A DNA stretch of 64,000 bases, from assembly GCF_018336935.1 (NCBI RefSeq), contig NZ_CP068771.1, positions 2,604,001 through 2,668,000 on the forward strand, read 5' to 3'. This DNA comes from Serratia plymuthica (lineage in GTDB: Bacteria; Pseudomonadota; Gammaproteobacteria; Enterobacterales; Enterobacteriaceae). The notes below the pieces were generated by a model, which did not search any database, was not told the DNA's origin, and worked only from the letters and a program-made list of their open reading frames with translations. Below are positions 46,364-55,744 of the stretch, piece by piece. The position numbers and the translations under genes were made by a program. Every line of letters starts with the position of its first letter. Within the stretch, counting starts at the first letter, position 1.

Positions 46364-46720
46364 AGATTCCGCCTTTATTTACAGATTGTTAGTATGATTT
46401 CATTCATTCTAGCCAACCGACGCTGTGGCTGTCGCGGCTAAATAAAAATTCCTTGTGGTGCTTCTGTACTATGTGGGCGCCTTTTGACTTAACCAAGCCA
46501 CCGCTGTTCCATTTTTGTTACAAAAGAATGCCGATTCTGCTGCCCAATCATTGAAAATACGATCCATTTGAGGCATATAACACGCATTATTCATCAACAT
46601 GATGACCAAATTCGCTGCGGGATCCTGCATGCGGTCGAGCCTTTGCTCCCGCCTGGGTCTCTAAATCCACACCACTCCCCGATGCAAGCGGGAGCAGCCA
46701 CCACGGCGCGAGGAATTATT
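46364..46720. other. Intergenic region between sohB and yciK
   Basis: About 357 bases with divergent promoters. The frame upstream of the yciK GTG is open for 51 codons from an ATG at 46568, but its sequence has no counterpart in YciK proteins. No other feature seen. Confidence 0.5.
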
Positions 46721-47482
46721 GTGCATTACCAACCTAAACACGACCTGCTGGAACAAAGAATCATCCTGGTAACCGGCGCCGGTGACGGCATCGGACGCGA
46801 AGCCGCACTCACCTACGCCAAATTTGGCGCCCAACTGGTGCTGCTGGGCCGTACCGAAAGCAAGCTGCGGGCGGTACAAGACGAGATCGCCCGGCTGGGC
46901 GGCGCGCCGAGCTTCACCGTCACGCTGGATTTGCTGCACACTACGCAGAAACAGTGCAAACAAGTTGCGGAGGATCTGGCAACCCAGATCCCACGTCTCG
47001 ACGGTGTTTTGCATAACGCAGGGCTGTTGGGAGATATCGCGCCGATGGCTGACTTGTCGATGGCGATGTGGCACGAAGTCATGCAGGTCAACGTCAACGC
47101 GACCTTTATGCTCACCCAGGCGCTGCTGCCGCTGCTGCTGAAATCCAATGCGGGATCGCTGGTATTTACCAGCTCCAGCGTTGGCCGCACGGGGCGAGCC
47201 AACTGGGGTGCCTATGCGGTCTCCAAATTTGCCACCGAAGGCATGATGCAGGTATTGGCCGAAGAGTATAAAAGCCGCCATCTTCGGGTAAACTGCATCA
47301 ATCCTGGCGGAACGCGCACTCAAATGCGCGCATCGGCCTTCCCGAATGAAGATAAAAACAAGCTGAAAACGCCGGCGGATATTATGCCGCTTTACCTCTA
47401 TTTAATGGGCGATGACAGCCGCCGCAAAACCGGTATGAGCTTCGATGCTCAACCCAATCGTAAACCCGGCGCCGCTGAATAA
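46721..47482 (+). CDS. yciK: YciK, short-chain dehydrogenase/reductase
   Basis: SDR-fold oxidoreductase of 253 residues (E. coli 252). Nucleotide motif TGAGDGIGRE, the NAG motif HNAGLLGD, catalytic Ser in SSSVGR and YxxxK as YAVSK are all present, so it should be active; the substrate is unknown. I choose GTG 46721 because the protein then begins HYQPKHDLL as in E. coli and AGGA lies 6 bases upstream; a longer version from 46568 is not favoured. It is followed 13 bases later by btuR. Confidence 0.92.
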   Translation: MHYQPKHDLLEQRIILVTGAGDGIGREAALTYAKFGAQLVLLGRTESKLRAVQDEIARLGGAPSFTVTLDLLHTTQKQCKQVAEDLATQIPRLDGVLHNAGLLGDIAPMADLSMAMWHEVMQVNVNATFMLTQALLPLLLKSNAGSLVFTSSSVGRTGRANWGAYAVSKFATEGMMQVLAEEYKSRHLRVNCINPGGTRTQMRASAFPNEDKNKLKTPADIMPLYLYLMGDDSRRKTGMSFDAQPNRKPGAAE

Positions 47483-47495
47483 AGGAGGTTTTATC

Positions 47496-48086
47496 ATGGC
47501 CGAAGATCGCCATCAACAACGTCAGCAGCGCCTGAAAGAACAGGTCGACGCTCGTATCGCCGCCGCCCAGCAAGTCCGCGGTTTACTGCTGGTGTTCACC
47601 GGCAACGGTAAGGGCAAAACTACTGCGGCGTTCGGTACAGTGACGCGCGCCGTCGGCCACGGCATGAAAGCCGCCGTCATTCAGTTCATCAAAGGCGAAT
47701 GGCCGAACGGGGAAAAAAACCTGCTGCAGCAGCACGGCGTTGAATTCCAGGTAATGGCAACCGGCTTCACCTGGGAAACCCAGAACAAAGCCGGCGATAC
47801 CGCAGCCTGTCAGGCCGTATGGCAACACGGCAAACGCATGCTGGCCGACAGCAGCCTGGATCTGGTGCTGTTGGATGAGCTGACCTACATGGTCAGTTAC
47901 GGTTATCTTGAGTTAGACGAGCTGCTGGAAGCCTTGCGGCAGCGCCCTGCACACCAGACGGTCATTATCACCGGGCGTGGCTGCCACCGAGATCTGTTGG
48001 AAATGGCGGATACGGTGACGGAAATGCGGCCGGTGAAACACGCGTTTGACGCGGGTATCATGGCGCAACAGGGAATTGACTGGTAA
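47496..48086 (+). CDS. btuR: Cob(I)yrinic acid a,c-diamide adenosyltransferase
   Basis: 196-residue enzyme (CobO/CobA family) transferring the adenosyl group from ATP to corrinoids, as in E. coli BtuR. P-loop TGNGKGKTTAAFG near residue 36, LDELTYMVSYGYL and the C-terminal GRGCHRDLLEMADTVTEM are conserved. AAAGGAGG precedes the ATG at 47496. Likely co-transcribed with yciK; no cobalamin riboswitch seen upstream. Confidence 0.95.
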   Translation: MAEDRHQQRQQRLKEQVDARIAAAQQVRGLLLVFTGNGKGKTTAAFGTVTRAVGHGMKAAVIQFIKGEWPNGEKNLLQQHGVEFQVMATGFTWETQNKAGDTAACQAVWQHGKRMLADSSLDLVLLDELTYMVSYGYLELDELLEALRQRPAHQTVIITGRGCHRDLLEMADTVTEMRPVKHAFDAGIMAQQGIDW

Positions 48087-48130
48087 CGAAAAGAAAACGC
48101 CGCAGCCCGGAGAGGGTTGCGGCGTAATGA

Positions 48131-49027
48131 TTAGCTGCGCTTGCTTGGCTTGCCAGGCTTGCTGCCCGCTGCACTGCGGCGACCGCTGCCGGCCACCTGG
48201 GTGTGGCGCTTAACGGCACGACGGATTTGATTCGCTTTCACGCGACGACGCTCACGCTCCACCGGCATCTTGCTGACGGTTTCAGGCTTCAGCTCAACCA
48301 ATTCGCGCAGGTAGTTAATCGCCGGCAGTTCCAGCTCGGTCCAACCGCCGCGCGGCAGGCCTTTAGGCAGATCGATATCGCCATAACGCACGCGGATCAG
48401 ACGGCTGACCTGAACGCCAACCGCTTCCCAAAGACGACGCACCTCGCGGTTACGCCCTTCGGTCAGCGTTACGTTGTACCACTGGTTAATGCCTTCGCCG
48501 CCCTGGAAAGTGATGGTGCGGAAAGCGGCCGGGCCGTCTTCCAACTGAACGCCCTTGCTCAGTTGCTTCACTTTTTCATCGTCAATCTGGCCAAATACGC
48601 GTACCGCGTATTCGCGCTCGACTTCACGGCTCGGGTGCATCAGACGGTTTGCCAGCTCACCGTCGGTGGTGAACAACAGCAGGCCTGAGGTATTGACGTC
48701 CAGACGCCCTACCGCTACCCAGCGAGAACCACGCAGTTTAGGAAGGCGATCAAACACCGTCGGGCGGCCTTCAGGATCGCTACGAGTACAGAGTTCACCT
48801 TCCGGCTTGTAATAAGCCAGCACGCGGCAAACCGTTTCTTCGGATTCTTTAATTGAAAGCACATGACCATCCAGGCGAATTTTCATCGCCGCAGTCACTT
48901 CAACGCGGTCGCCCAGTTTGGCAATTTTACCGTCAACGCTGACGCGGCCGGCTTCAATTATGGTTTCGATTTCACGACGCGAACCATGGCCGGCGCGCGC
49001 TAAAACTTTTTGTAACTTTTCGCTCAT
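48131..49027 (-). CDS. rluB: 23S rRNA pseudouridine(2605) synthase RluB
   Basis: 298-residue RsuA-family pseudouridine synthase. S4 domain at the N-terminus ([25 protein letters not shown]), catalytic Asp in the block [14 protein letters not shown], and a basic C-terminal tail rich in Arg, Lys and Ser. Modifies position 2605 of 23S rRNA. Convergent with btuR, as in E. coli, where yciQ is the neighbour beyond; here that place is taken by other genes. Confidence 0.95.
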   Translation of the reverse strand: MSEKLQKVLARAGHGSRREIETIIEAGRVSVDGKIAKLGDRVEVTAAMKIRLDGHVLSIKESEETVCRVLAYYKPEGELCTRSDPEGRPTVFDRLPKLRGSRWVAVGRLDVNTSGLLLFTTDGELANRLMHPSREVEREYAVRVFGQIDDEKVKQLSKGVQLEDGPAAFRTITFQGGEGINQWYNVTLTEGRNREVRRLWEAVGVQVSRLIRVRYGDIDLPKGLPRGGWTELELPAINYLRELVELKPETVSKMPVERERRRVKANQIRRAVKRHTQVAGSGRRSAAGSKPGKPSKRS

Positions 49028-49235
49028 TGAGCAACCTCTAGTGTCGCCTTCACAGGCGTCGGGGGGATGACCACTGCGGCGACACGCACCACAGCGGTAA
49101 CAATACGTTTACTTGGATCGAACCGCGTATTATACAGGCTTTCAATAGGGTTGGAACCCTCTTTATTACCCGGTCGATTATCGAAATCTATTAACCGCGG
49201 GCTCAGACCCGCATCAGGTTAAACAAGGCAACAGG

Positions 49236-50033
49236 TTAATCGCCAAGAAAGTTAACCACCTCCCGATACACTTCATCAGGCCGTTCGAGTATCCCCAGGT
49301 GCGTTCGGGCATGTTCCAGCCGCAAGACCGAGAAGAACGGATACTCGGCAGCAAAAGCCTGCTGTTGCTTCAGGTAATTTTCATCGCGATCCAGCGAGTA
49401 AATATGCCGGCACGGCAGCGGCGAACCAAGTTCGCTCAACCGGTCAAGCGGCGATTGATATTGCCGATAAGCGTGTTCTATCGCCACGCCGGCGGCCTGC
49501 CAGAGACGGAAGTCCTCACGGGCCATTTCAACGGTCAGATGCTGCTTCACCGGCTGATGGTCAACCCCACCTTGCCAGAAGGCAAACAGTGCATCGCGAG
49601 CCGCCAGCCATTGCTCTGGCCGTTGCATTTGCTGCACCGACTGGAAAAATGCCGGCGTGGGTGGCGTCATGATCCAATCGAGAAATACCAGGCCTTTGAT
49701 CTGCTGCGGCATCCGCTCTGCCAAAGCGACGGCAATCCAACTGGCATGTGCCACCGAAAGCGTCACAAAACTTTCCACCTGCAGAGCAGCCAACAGATGA
49801 GGGATGTCCGCCAGCAAATCTTCGGCACCAAGCGAAAGCGCGTCATCACAGGAAGACAGGCCGTGCCCACGCCAGTCGAGGCTAATCACCCGGTATCGCT
49901 CACTCGCCAGCGCGCTGAAGGGTTCAAATACCGTTTTTGGCTCACACCAGCCGGGCAGCAAGACCAGCGTCAACGGGCCGAAACCGGAATCATGATAATC
50001 GAGGGAGTGGGTACCAAAGTGAAACGCTGTCAT
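49236..50033 (-). CDS. Alpha/beta-hydrolase-fold protein of the Hod/Qdo cofactor-free dioxygenase type
   Basis: 265 residues, cytoplasmic. Several blocks follow Arthrobacter Hod (1-H-3-hydroxy-4-oxoquinaldine 2,4-dioxygenase): LLPGWCEPK (Trp29), the DWRGHGLS strand-turn, FLDWIM with the acid Asp119, LFAFWQGG with Trp153, and the base His245 in ARTHLG. The nucleophile-elbow Ser (SHSHGGW in Hod) is Ala95 here (SVAHASW), so hydrolase activity is unlikely while dioxygenase chemistry, which relies on His/Asp, could remain. Members of this group degrade 2-alkyl-4-quinolones such as PQS. The substrate here is unknown. It occupies the yciQ position beside rluB. Confidence 0.7.
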   Translation of the reverse strand: MTAFHFGTHSLDYHDSGFGPLTLVLLPGWCEPKTVFEPFSALASERYRVISLDWRGHGLSSCDDALSLGAEDLLADIPHLLAALQVESFVTLSVAHASWIAVALAERMPQQIKGLVFLDWIMTPPTPAFFQSVQQMQRPEQWLAARDALFAFWQGGVDHQPVKQHLTVEMAREDFRLWQAAGVAIEHAYRQYQSPLDRLSELGSPLPCRHIYSLDRDENYLKQQQAFAAEYPFFSVLRLEHARTHLGILERPDEVYREVVNFLGD

Positions 50034-50184
50034 TTTGCCTCCTGAAGCGTCATGCCCTCAAAGCGGTTAAGAGGGCTTGTGCGCAGGAAGTAAACTGACA
50101 GCGTTTGACGATTTAATCTATTGAAGAACGGGCTAAAAAACGGGGAACGCACCAAATGAAAATATACGCACCAAACGAACAGAT

Positions 50185-50544
50185 TTAGTGCCTTTCACAA
50201 GGATAAGCGGCGGTTAACGCCAGCATGATCACTGAGGGGGCAGAATAATGCAGCTGCTCCGGATGTTCATTTAAATAATGCATTACCGCATCGGCAGCCA
50301 TGCCTACGCTCATGCCGGCATCCGGGCAAATATTACGATTGCCCTGCATCGAATAGGTGTCAAAGACGCCGGCCACATAGCCCATAAACATTCCGCCATC
50401 GAGGGCTTCGGCAACGGTAGCCGCCCCATTTTTATTTTTCACATAGCCGCCGGTTTCAGACAGCAAAGCGTTGCCGGAATAAAAACCGGCATTGGCCGCA
50501 GAAGAAAACAATAAGACCGCTAAAAGAGAACCCCGTATAATCAT
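50185..50544 (-). CDS. Rap1a/Tai-type (T6SS amidase immunity-like) periplasmic protein
   Basis: 119 residues with a signal peptide (about 19, ending SAANA). The mature part has the Rap1a/Tai layout: a start FYSGNALL, the helix MGYVAGVFDTY, a first Cys in NICPDAG, a long helix to HYLNEHPE and a last Cys in AAYPC, likely a disulfide. Serratia Rap proteins neutralise the type VI amidases Ssp1 and Ssp2. No effector, T6SS or toxin gene is adjacent, so it is an orphan member whose role may differ. Confidence 0.75.
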   Translation of the reverse strand: MIIRGSLLAVLLFSSAANAGFYSGNALLSETGGYVKNKNGAATVAEALDGGMFMGYVAGVFDTYSMQGNRNICPDAGMSVGMAADAVMHYLNEHPEQLHYSAPSVIMLALTAAYPCERH

Positions 50545-50659
50545 CGCTACGCATCCTGCCTATTTTCAGTTTTCGACACTGTAGAATAGCGGCTTTCACG
50601 ACAAATGACGTCGTTTCAGCCACTTTTCAGAAAAATGAGCAACCGCAGCAGCGATAAGA

Positions 50660-51280
50660 TCAACGGAATGGCGTTGTGTCGCCCGCACCTTCACGCACCA
50701 CTTCCGGCGCCGACTCGGTCAGATCAATCACCGTGGTCGGCTGCTGGCCCAGGAAACCGCCGTGGATCACCAGATCTACCTGTTTGCCCAGATGTTCGCC
50801 GATCTCTTCCGGATCGGATTCGGCGAAATCGTTACCCGGTAACATCAGCGTGGTCGACATCATCGGCTCGTTCAGCACTTCCAACAGCGCCAACGCAATC
50901 GGGTTCGAAGGCACGCGCAGACCTATGGTTTTGCGTTTGTCATTCATCAGCCGGCGTGGCACTTCTTTGGTCGCTTTCAGGATGAAGGTGTAGTTGCCGG
51001 GCGTGTTGTTTTTGATCAAACGGAATGCGGTATTGTCGACATGGGCGTAAGTCGAGAGTTCGGACAAATCGCGGCACATCAGCGTAAAGTTGTGGTTACC
51101 GTCCAACTGGCGAATACGGCAGATGCGTTCCATAGCCGATTTTTCTTCCAGCTTGCAGCCCAGCGCGTAACCGGAATCGGTGGGGTAAACAATCACCCCG
51201 CCTTTGCGCAGCACGTCCACCGCCTGGTTGATCAGACGCGGTTGAGGATTATCTGGATGAATATAAAAAAGCTGACTCAT
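50660..51280 (-). CDS. yciO: YciO, TsaC/Sua5-family protein
   Basis: 206 residues, the E. coli length. The YrdC/Sua5 fold is evident from IVYPTDSGYALGC, KSAMERICRIRQL, TFILKATKEVP and RVPSNPIALALL. TsaC/Sua5 makes threonylcarbamoyl-AMP for tRNA t6A; YciO binds RNA or nucleotides but its role is undefined. It lies between rnm and the Rap1a-like gene, 48 bases after rnm on the same strand. Confidence 0.95.
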   Translation of the reverse strand: MSQLFYIHPDNPQPRLINQAVDVLRKGGVIVYPTDSGYALGCKLEEKSAMERICRIRQLDGNHNFTLMCRDLSELSTYAHVDNTAFRLIKNNTPGNYTFILKATKEVPRRLMNDKRKTIGLRVPSNPIALALLEVLNEPMMSTTLMLPGNDFAESDPEEIGEHLGKQVDLVIHGGFLGQQPTTVIDLTESAPEVVREGAGDTTPFR

Positions 51281-51328
51281 GACTTGCTCCTAAAAACGAT
51301 GCACGCAGGCGCATCCGCCTGCGTTAAA

Positions 51329-52216
51329 TCAATATACTGCTGCCTGCTGCGGTTGCGGCCAGTCACGCCACACCGGCTCAACGCCACCGGGTAACCACAG
51401 TTTACGGCCCAGTTCGATCCACGAGCAGGGCTGATGAAAATCCGACCCCTGCGACGCCAGTAATTGATACTCTTGCGCGTATTTCGCCAGTTGCGAACGC
51501 TCATGCGGTGCTTGCTGGCACTGGGCCACTTCCATCGCGTCGCCGCCATGTTCGGCAAAATGCGCAAACAGTCGCTTCAGCCATTTAGCCGTCAGATCGT
51601 AACGGCCCGGATGCGCGATCACCGCCTGCCCGCCAGATTGATGAATCGCATCAATGGCTTGTTCTATTGTACACCACTGTGGCGGAACATAACCGGTTTT
51701 GCCTTTGGCCAGATATTTCTTGAACACCTGCGCCATGTTGTCGGCAATGCCGATCTGCACCAGATAACGTGCAAAATGCCCACGGGTCACCGCTCCGCCG
51801 TCAGCCAGTTTTTGTGCGCCTTCGAAGGCGCCATCGATACGCGCCTTTGCCAGCCGAACGCCAATTTCCTGCGCCCGCAGGTTGCGACGTTCGGTTTGTT
51901 CGGCCAACAGTTGCACCATCGCCGCGTGGGCGATATCAATCCCCAGGCCGACGATATGAATCTCGTGGTTTTCCCACAGCGTGGAGATTTCTACCCCGTT
52001 CACCAGTTGCAACGGCAGCGACAACTCGGCAATCGTGGCGGCGGCGGCGGCCAGCCCATCGGTGGTGTCGTGGTCGGTGATGGCCAATACGCCAACCCGC
52101 ATTTCAACCGCCCGTTGCACCAGCTGCGCCGGCGTCAGATAGCCGTCGGAGGCGGTGGTATGGCTGTGGAGGTCGTAAAGGGTAAACGCGGAAGGCTGGG
52201 GGTTGCTGTCTGTCAA
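51329..52216 (-). CDS. rnm: RNase AM (YciV/TrpH), PHP-domain 5'-3' exoribonuclease
   Basis: PHP-family phosphoesterase of about 295 residues (E. coli 293). Metal-binding motifs [32 protein letters not shown] and GSDFHQP are all present. In E. coli it matures rRNA 5' ends and degrades 3',5'-bisphosphorylated nucleotides. The most likely start is TTG 52216 (giving [19 protein letters not shown] as in E. coli); an ATG farther upstream would add 51 unrelated residues and intrude into the trp promoter region. Divergent from trp. Confidence 0.92.
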   Translation of the reverse strand: MTDSNPQPSAFTLYDLHSHTTASDGYLTPAQLVQRAVEMRVGVLAITDHDTTDGLAAAAATIAELSLPLQLVNGVEISTLWENHEIHIVGLGIDIAHAAMVQLLAEQTERRNLRAQEIGVRLAKARIDGAFEGAQKLADGGAVTRGHFARYLVQIGIADNMAQVFKKYLAKGKTGYVPPQWCTIEQAIDAIHQSGGQAVIAHPGRYDLTAKWLKRLFAHFAEHGGDAMEVAQCQQAPHERSQLAKYAQEYQLLASQGSDFHQPCSWIELGRKLWLPGGVEPVWRDWPQPQQAAVY

Positions 52217-52353
52217 AAGAAATATCCGGCAATGGCTTGGCCTTCTATCATACCCGCGATCGGCGGCCGGACGGAAATCTATTCTGGATTGCGCACGTCC
52301 CCCCTGATGAAAATAACTCATGCTTGCCGCTAAAACATTGTGTAAAAAGAGGG

Positions 52354-52391
52354 TTGACTTTATTCTCATGAACCAGTTAACTAGTACACAA
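52354..52391 (+). promoter_or_regulatory. trp promoter and TrpR operator
   Basis: TTGACT (52354-52359), 17-base spacer and TTAACT (52377-52382). The palindrome GAACCAGTTAACTAGTAC (52370-52387) covers the -10 and differs from the E. coli operator (GAACTAGTTAACTAGTAC) by one base. TrpR with tryptophan should block initiation. Confidence 0.95.
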
Positions 52392-52437
52392 GTTCAGGGG
52401 CATTCCCTGGTTGGATGATAATCGAGAGAGCAAAGAT

Positions 52438-52497
52438 ATGAATAAGCAAACTTCTCTTCTTCGTTGGTGGCGTACTTCCCTTTCGCGGGCGGTGTAA
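52438..52497 (+). CDS. trpL: trp leader peptide
   Basis: 19 codons: MNKQTSLLRWWRTSLSRAV. Two adjacent Trp codons (residues 10-11) are the tryptophan sensors of attenuation. AGAGAG is upstream of the ATG. When tryptophanyl-tRNA is short the ribosome stalls here and the antiterminator forms. Confidence 0.95.
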   Translation: MNKQTSLLRWWRTSLSRAV

Positions 52498-52533
52498 TCA
52501 CGCATACCTGTCATCTGACACTGCAGATTCCCT

Positions 52534-52560
52534 AAGCCCGCTGGTAATGCGGGCTTTTTT
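52534..52560 (+). terminator. trp attenuator (segments 3:4)
   Basis: Stem AAGCCCGC / GCGGGCTT with a 7-base loop and seven Ts (52555-52560 plus the start of the next line), 37 bases after trpL and 28 before trpE. It is the terminator form of the leader RNA. Confidence 0.94.
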
Positions 52561-52587
52561 ATGGACAAAATCTAACTGGAACCACCC

Positions 52588-54150
52588 ATGATGAACATCA
52601 AACCACAACTCACACTGCTAAAGGCGGAAACCAGCTACCGGGGCGATCCGACGACCATTTTCCACCAGTTGTGCGGCGCGCGCCCGGCCACCCTGCTGCT
52701 GGAATCTGCCGAGATAAACAGCAAGCAAAACCTCCAAAGCCTGCTGGTGATCGACAGCGCCCTGCGCATCACTGCACTGGGCCGCAGCGTCACGCTGCAG
52801 GCGCTGACCGCCAACGGCGCGGCGATGCTGCCGCTGCTCGATGAAACGCTGCCGGCAGAAGTGCAGATTCAGGTACGCCCAAACGGCCGCGAACTGACCT
52901 TCCCGGCCATTGACGCGGTGCAGGATGAAGATGCCCGCCTGCGCTCGCTGTCAGTATTTGACGCGTTGCGCACGCTGTTGACACTGGTTGACGCCCCGGC
53001 GGACGAACGTGAAGCCGTCATGCTCGGCGGTCTGTTTGCCTATGACCTGGTCGCCGGTTTTGAAGACCTGCCGGCACTGCGCCAGGATCAACGTTGCCCG
53101 GACTTCTGCTTCTATCTGGCGGAAACCCTGCTGGTGCTGGACCACCAGCGCGGCGTCGCCCGTCTGCAGGCCAGCGTGTTTACCGCCGACACGGCGGAGG
53201 AACAGCGTCTGCAGCAGCGTCTTGAGCAGTTGCAGGCCCAGTTGAAGCAGACCCCGCAACCCATTCCGCATCAGAAACTGGAAAACATGCAGTTGAGCTG
53301 CAACCAGACCGATGAGGAATACAGCGCCGTGGTCAGCGAGCTGCAGCAGGCCATTCGCCAGGGCGAGATTTTCCAGGTGGTGCCATCACGCCGCTTCTCG
53401 CTGCCATGCCCGGCCCCGCTGGCGGCCTATCAAACGTTGAAAGACAGCAACCCAAGCCCTTACATGTTCTTTATGCAGGACGACGAATTCACGCTGTTCG
53501 GCGCCTCTCCGGAAAGCGCGTTGAAATACGACGCAAGCAACCGTCAGATCGAAATTTACCCTATCGCCGGTACCCGCCCGCGTGGCCGCCGCGCCGATGG
53601 CTCGCTGGATCTGGATCTCGACAGCCGCATCGAGTTGGAAATGCGCACCGATCACAAAGAGCTGGCCGAGCATCTGATGCTGGTCGATCTGGCGCGCAAC
53701 GATCTGGCGCGCATCTGCCAGGCCGGCAGCCGCTACGTGGCGGACCTGACCAAAGTGGATCGCTACTCTTTCGTGATGCACCTGGTTTCCCGTGTGATCG
53801 GCACCTTGCGTGCAGACCTTGACGTGTTGCACGCCTACCAGGCCTGCATGAACATGGGGACCCTGAGCGGTGCGCCCAAGGTTCGCGCCATGCAACTGAT
53901 CGCCGCTTCTGAAGGCTCCCGTCGCGGTAGCTACGGCGGCGCAGTGGGCTATTTCACCGCCACCGGCGACCTGGATACCTGTATTGTCATCCGCTCGGCG
54001 TATGTTGAAGACGGTATCGCCACCGTGCAAGCCGGCGCCGGCGTGGTGCTGGATTCTGTTCCTCAGGCGGAAGCCGATGAAACCCGTAATAAGGCGCGTG
54101 CCGTGCTGCGTGCCATTGCCAGCGCGCACCAAGCCAAGGAGGTGTTCTGA
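52588..54150 (+). CDS. trpE: Anthranilate synthase component I
   Basis: 520-residue chorismate-using subunit (E. coli 520). The feedback motif LLLESAEI near residue 38 and the chorismate-binding C-terminal block ([39 protein letters not shown]) are present. With TrpG it forms anthranilate from chorismate and glutamine. ATG pairs at 52588 and 52591 are both possible; GGA lies 8 bases upstream of the first. Its TGA overlaps the trpG ATG by one base. Confidence 0.97.
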   Translation: MMNIKPQLTLLKAETSYRGDPTTIFHQLCGARPATLLLESAEINSKQNLQSLLVIDSALRITALGRSVTLQALTANGAAMLPLLDETLPAEVQIQVRPNGRELTFPAIDAVQDEDARLRSLSVFDALRTLLTLVDAPADEREAVMLGGLFAYDLVAGFEDLPALRQDQRCPDFCFYLAETLLVLDHQRGVARLQASVFTADTAEEQRLQQRLEQLQAQLKQTPQPIPHQKLENMQLSCNQTDEEYSAVVSELQQAIRQGEIFQVVPSRRFSLPCPAPLAAYQTLKDSNPSPYMFFMQDDEFTLFGASPESALKYDASNRQIEIYPIAGTRPRGRRADGSLDLDLDSRIELEMRTDHKELAEHLMLVDLARNDLARICQAGSRYVADLTKVDRYSFVMHLVSRVIGTLRADLDVLHAYQACMNMGTLSGAPKVRAMQLIAASEGSRRGSYGGAVGYFTATGDLDTCIVIRSAYVEDGIATVQAGAGVVLDSVPQAEADETRNKARAVLRAIASAHQAKEVF

Positions 54151-54731
54151 TGGCCGATATCTTACTGCTCGATAACGTTGATTCCTTTACCTATAACCTG
54201 GTCGATCAGTTGCGTGCCAGCGGCCACCAGGTAGTGATTTATCGCAACCAGATTTCCGCAGACGTGATTATCGAGCGTCTGCAACAGATGGCGCAACCGG
54301 TGCTGATGCTGTCCCCCGGCCCGGGGACGCCGTCCGAAGCCGGCTGCATGCCGGAACTGCTGCAACGCCTGCGCGGCCAGATGCCGATTATCGGCATCTG
54401 TCTGGGGCACCAGGCGATCGTGGAAGCTTACGGTGGCCACGTCGGCCAGGCGGGCGAGATCCTGCACGGCAAAGCTTCGGCCATTAGCCACGATGGCGAA
54501 GGCATGTTTGCCGGTATGGTGAACCCGCTGCCGGTGGCCCGTTACCATTCGTTGGTCGGCAGCAATATCCCGGCCGAACTCACCGTTAACGCCCGCTTTG
54601 GCGACATGGTGATGGCAGTACGTAATGACCGGCATCGCGTATGTGGTTTCCAGTTCCATCCGGAATCGATCCTCACCACCCACGGCGCGCGTTTGCTTGA
54701 GCAAACTCTGGCCTGGGCGCTGGCGAAATAA
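54150..54731 (+). CDS. trpG: Anthranilate synthase component II (glutamine amidotransferase), separate gene
   Basis: 193-residue class I amidotransferase: [17 protein letters not shown] at the start, catalytic Cys in GICLGHQ, and His-Pro-Glu in QFHPESI. It is coupled to trpE by overlapping TGATG. In E. coli trpG is fused to trpD; here it is its own gene, the arrangement described for Serratia. TAATAAGG and 14 bases separate it from trpD. Confidence 0.97.
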   Translation: MADILLLDNVDSFTYNLVDQLRASGHQVVIYRNQISADVIIERLQQMAQPVLMLSPGPGTPSEAGCMPELLQRLRGQMPIIGICLGHQAIVEAYGGHVGQAGEILHGKASAISHDGEGMFAGMVNPLPVARYHSLVGSNIPAELTVNARFGDMVMAVRNDRHRVCGFQFHPESILTTHGARLLEQTLAWALAK

Positions 54732-54745
54732 TAAGGGAAACGACG

Positions 54746-55744
54746 ATGCAACCTATTCTTGAAAAACTGTACCGCTCAGAGTCGATGAGCCAAGAAGAAA
54801 GCCAGCAATTGTTCAGCGCCATCGTGCGCGGTGAGCTGGAGCCTAGCCAACTGGCAGCGGCACTGATCAGCATGAAAATCCGCGGTGAGCGCCCGGAAGA
54901 GATTGCCGGTGCGGCCAAAGCCCTGCTGGCCGATGCCCTGCCGTTCCCGCGCCCGGACTATCCGTTTGCCGATATTGTCGGTACCGGCGGCGACGGCACC
55001 AACAGTATCAATATCTCTACCGCCAGCGCTTTCGTGGCGGCGGCATGCGGCGCCAAAGTGGCGAAACACGGCAACCGCAGTGTCTCCAGCCGTTCCGGTT
55101 CTTCGGACCTGTTGGCGGCGTTCGGCATTCGCCTGGATCTGCCGGCGGCAGAGTCCCGCCAGGCGCTGGATGAACTGGGCGTGTGCTTTCTGTTTGCACC
55201 GCAGTATCACACCGGTTTCCGCCATGCGATGCCAGTACGCCAACAGTTGAAAACCCGCACGGTATTTAACGTACTCGGCCCGTTGATCAACCCGGCACGT
55301 CCACCGCTGGCGCTGATCGGCGTTTACAGCCCGGAGCTGGTGCTGCCGATAGCCCAAACCCTGCGGGTGCTGGGTTATCAGCGTGCAGCGGTGGTGCACG
55401 GCGGCGGCATGGACGAAGTGGCGATCCACACCGCGACCCACGTGGCGGAGCTGAACAACGGTGAAATTGAAAGCTACCAACTGACGCCGGAGTCCTTTGG
55501 GCTGCAACGCTACCCGCTGGAGGCCCTGCAGGGCGGATCGCCGGAAGAAAACCGTGACATTCTGGCACGGTTGTTACAAGGTAAAGGCGACCCGGCGCAC
55601 GCCGCAGCGGTAGCGGCTAACGTGGCGCTGTTACTGAAGTTATTCGGGCATGAAGACCTGCGCCAAAATGCGCGGCAGGCACTGGACATGATTCACAGCG
55701 GGCAAGCTTACGAGCGCGTCACCGCACTGGCAGCAAGAGGATAA
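54746..55744 (+). CDS. trpD: Anthranilate phosphoribosyltransferase
   Basis: 332-residue enzyme making phosphoribosylanthranilate from anthranilate and PRPP. The PRPP loop [31 protein letters not shown] and [14 protein letters not shown] are typical. It is a stand-alone gene rather than the C-terminal half of a TrpGD fusion. GGGAAACGACG precedes its ATG. trpC starts at the base after its stop codon. Confidence 0.97.
   Translation: MQPILEKLYRSESMSQEESQQLFSAIVRGELEPSQLAAALISMKIRGERPEEIAGAAKALLADALPFPRPDYPFADIVGTGGDGTNSINISTASAFVAAACGAKVAKHGNRSVSSRSGSSDLLAAFGIRLDLPAAESRQALDELGVCFLFAPQYHTGFRHAMPVRQQLKTRTVFNVLGPLINPARPPLALIGVYSPELVLPIAQTLRVLGYQRAAVVHGGGMDEVAIHTATHVAELNNGEIESYQLTPESFGLQRYPLEALQGGSPEENRDILARLLQGKGDPAHAAAVAANVALLLKLFGHEDLRQNARQALDMIHSGQAYERVTALAARG

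Noticed and set aside
46568..46720. N-terminal 51-codon extension of yciK
   Set aside because: The extension has no counterpart in YciK, while GTG 46721 has AGGA at the right distance.
52217..52369. 51-codon N-terminal extension of rnm
   Set aside because: It would run into the trp promoter and does not match RNase AM; the TTG at 52216 reproduces the known N-terminus.
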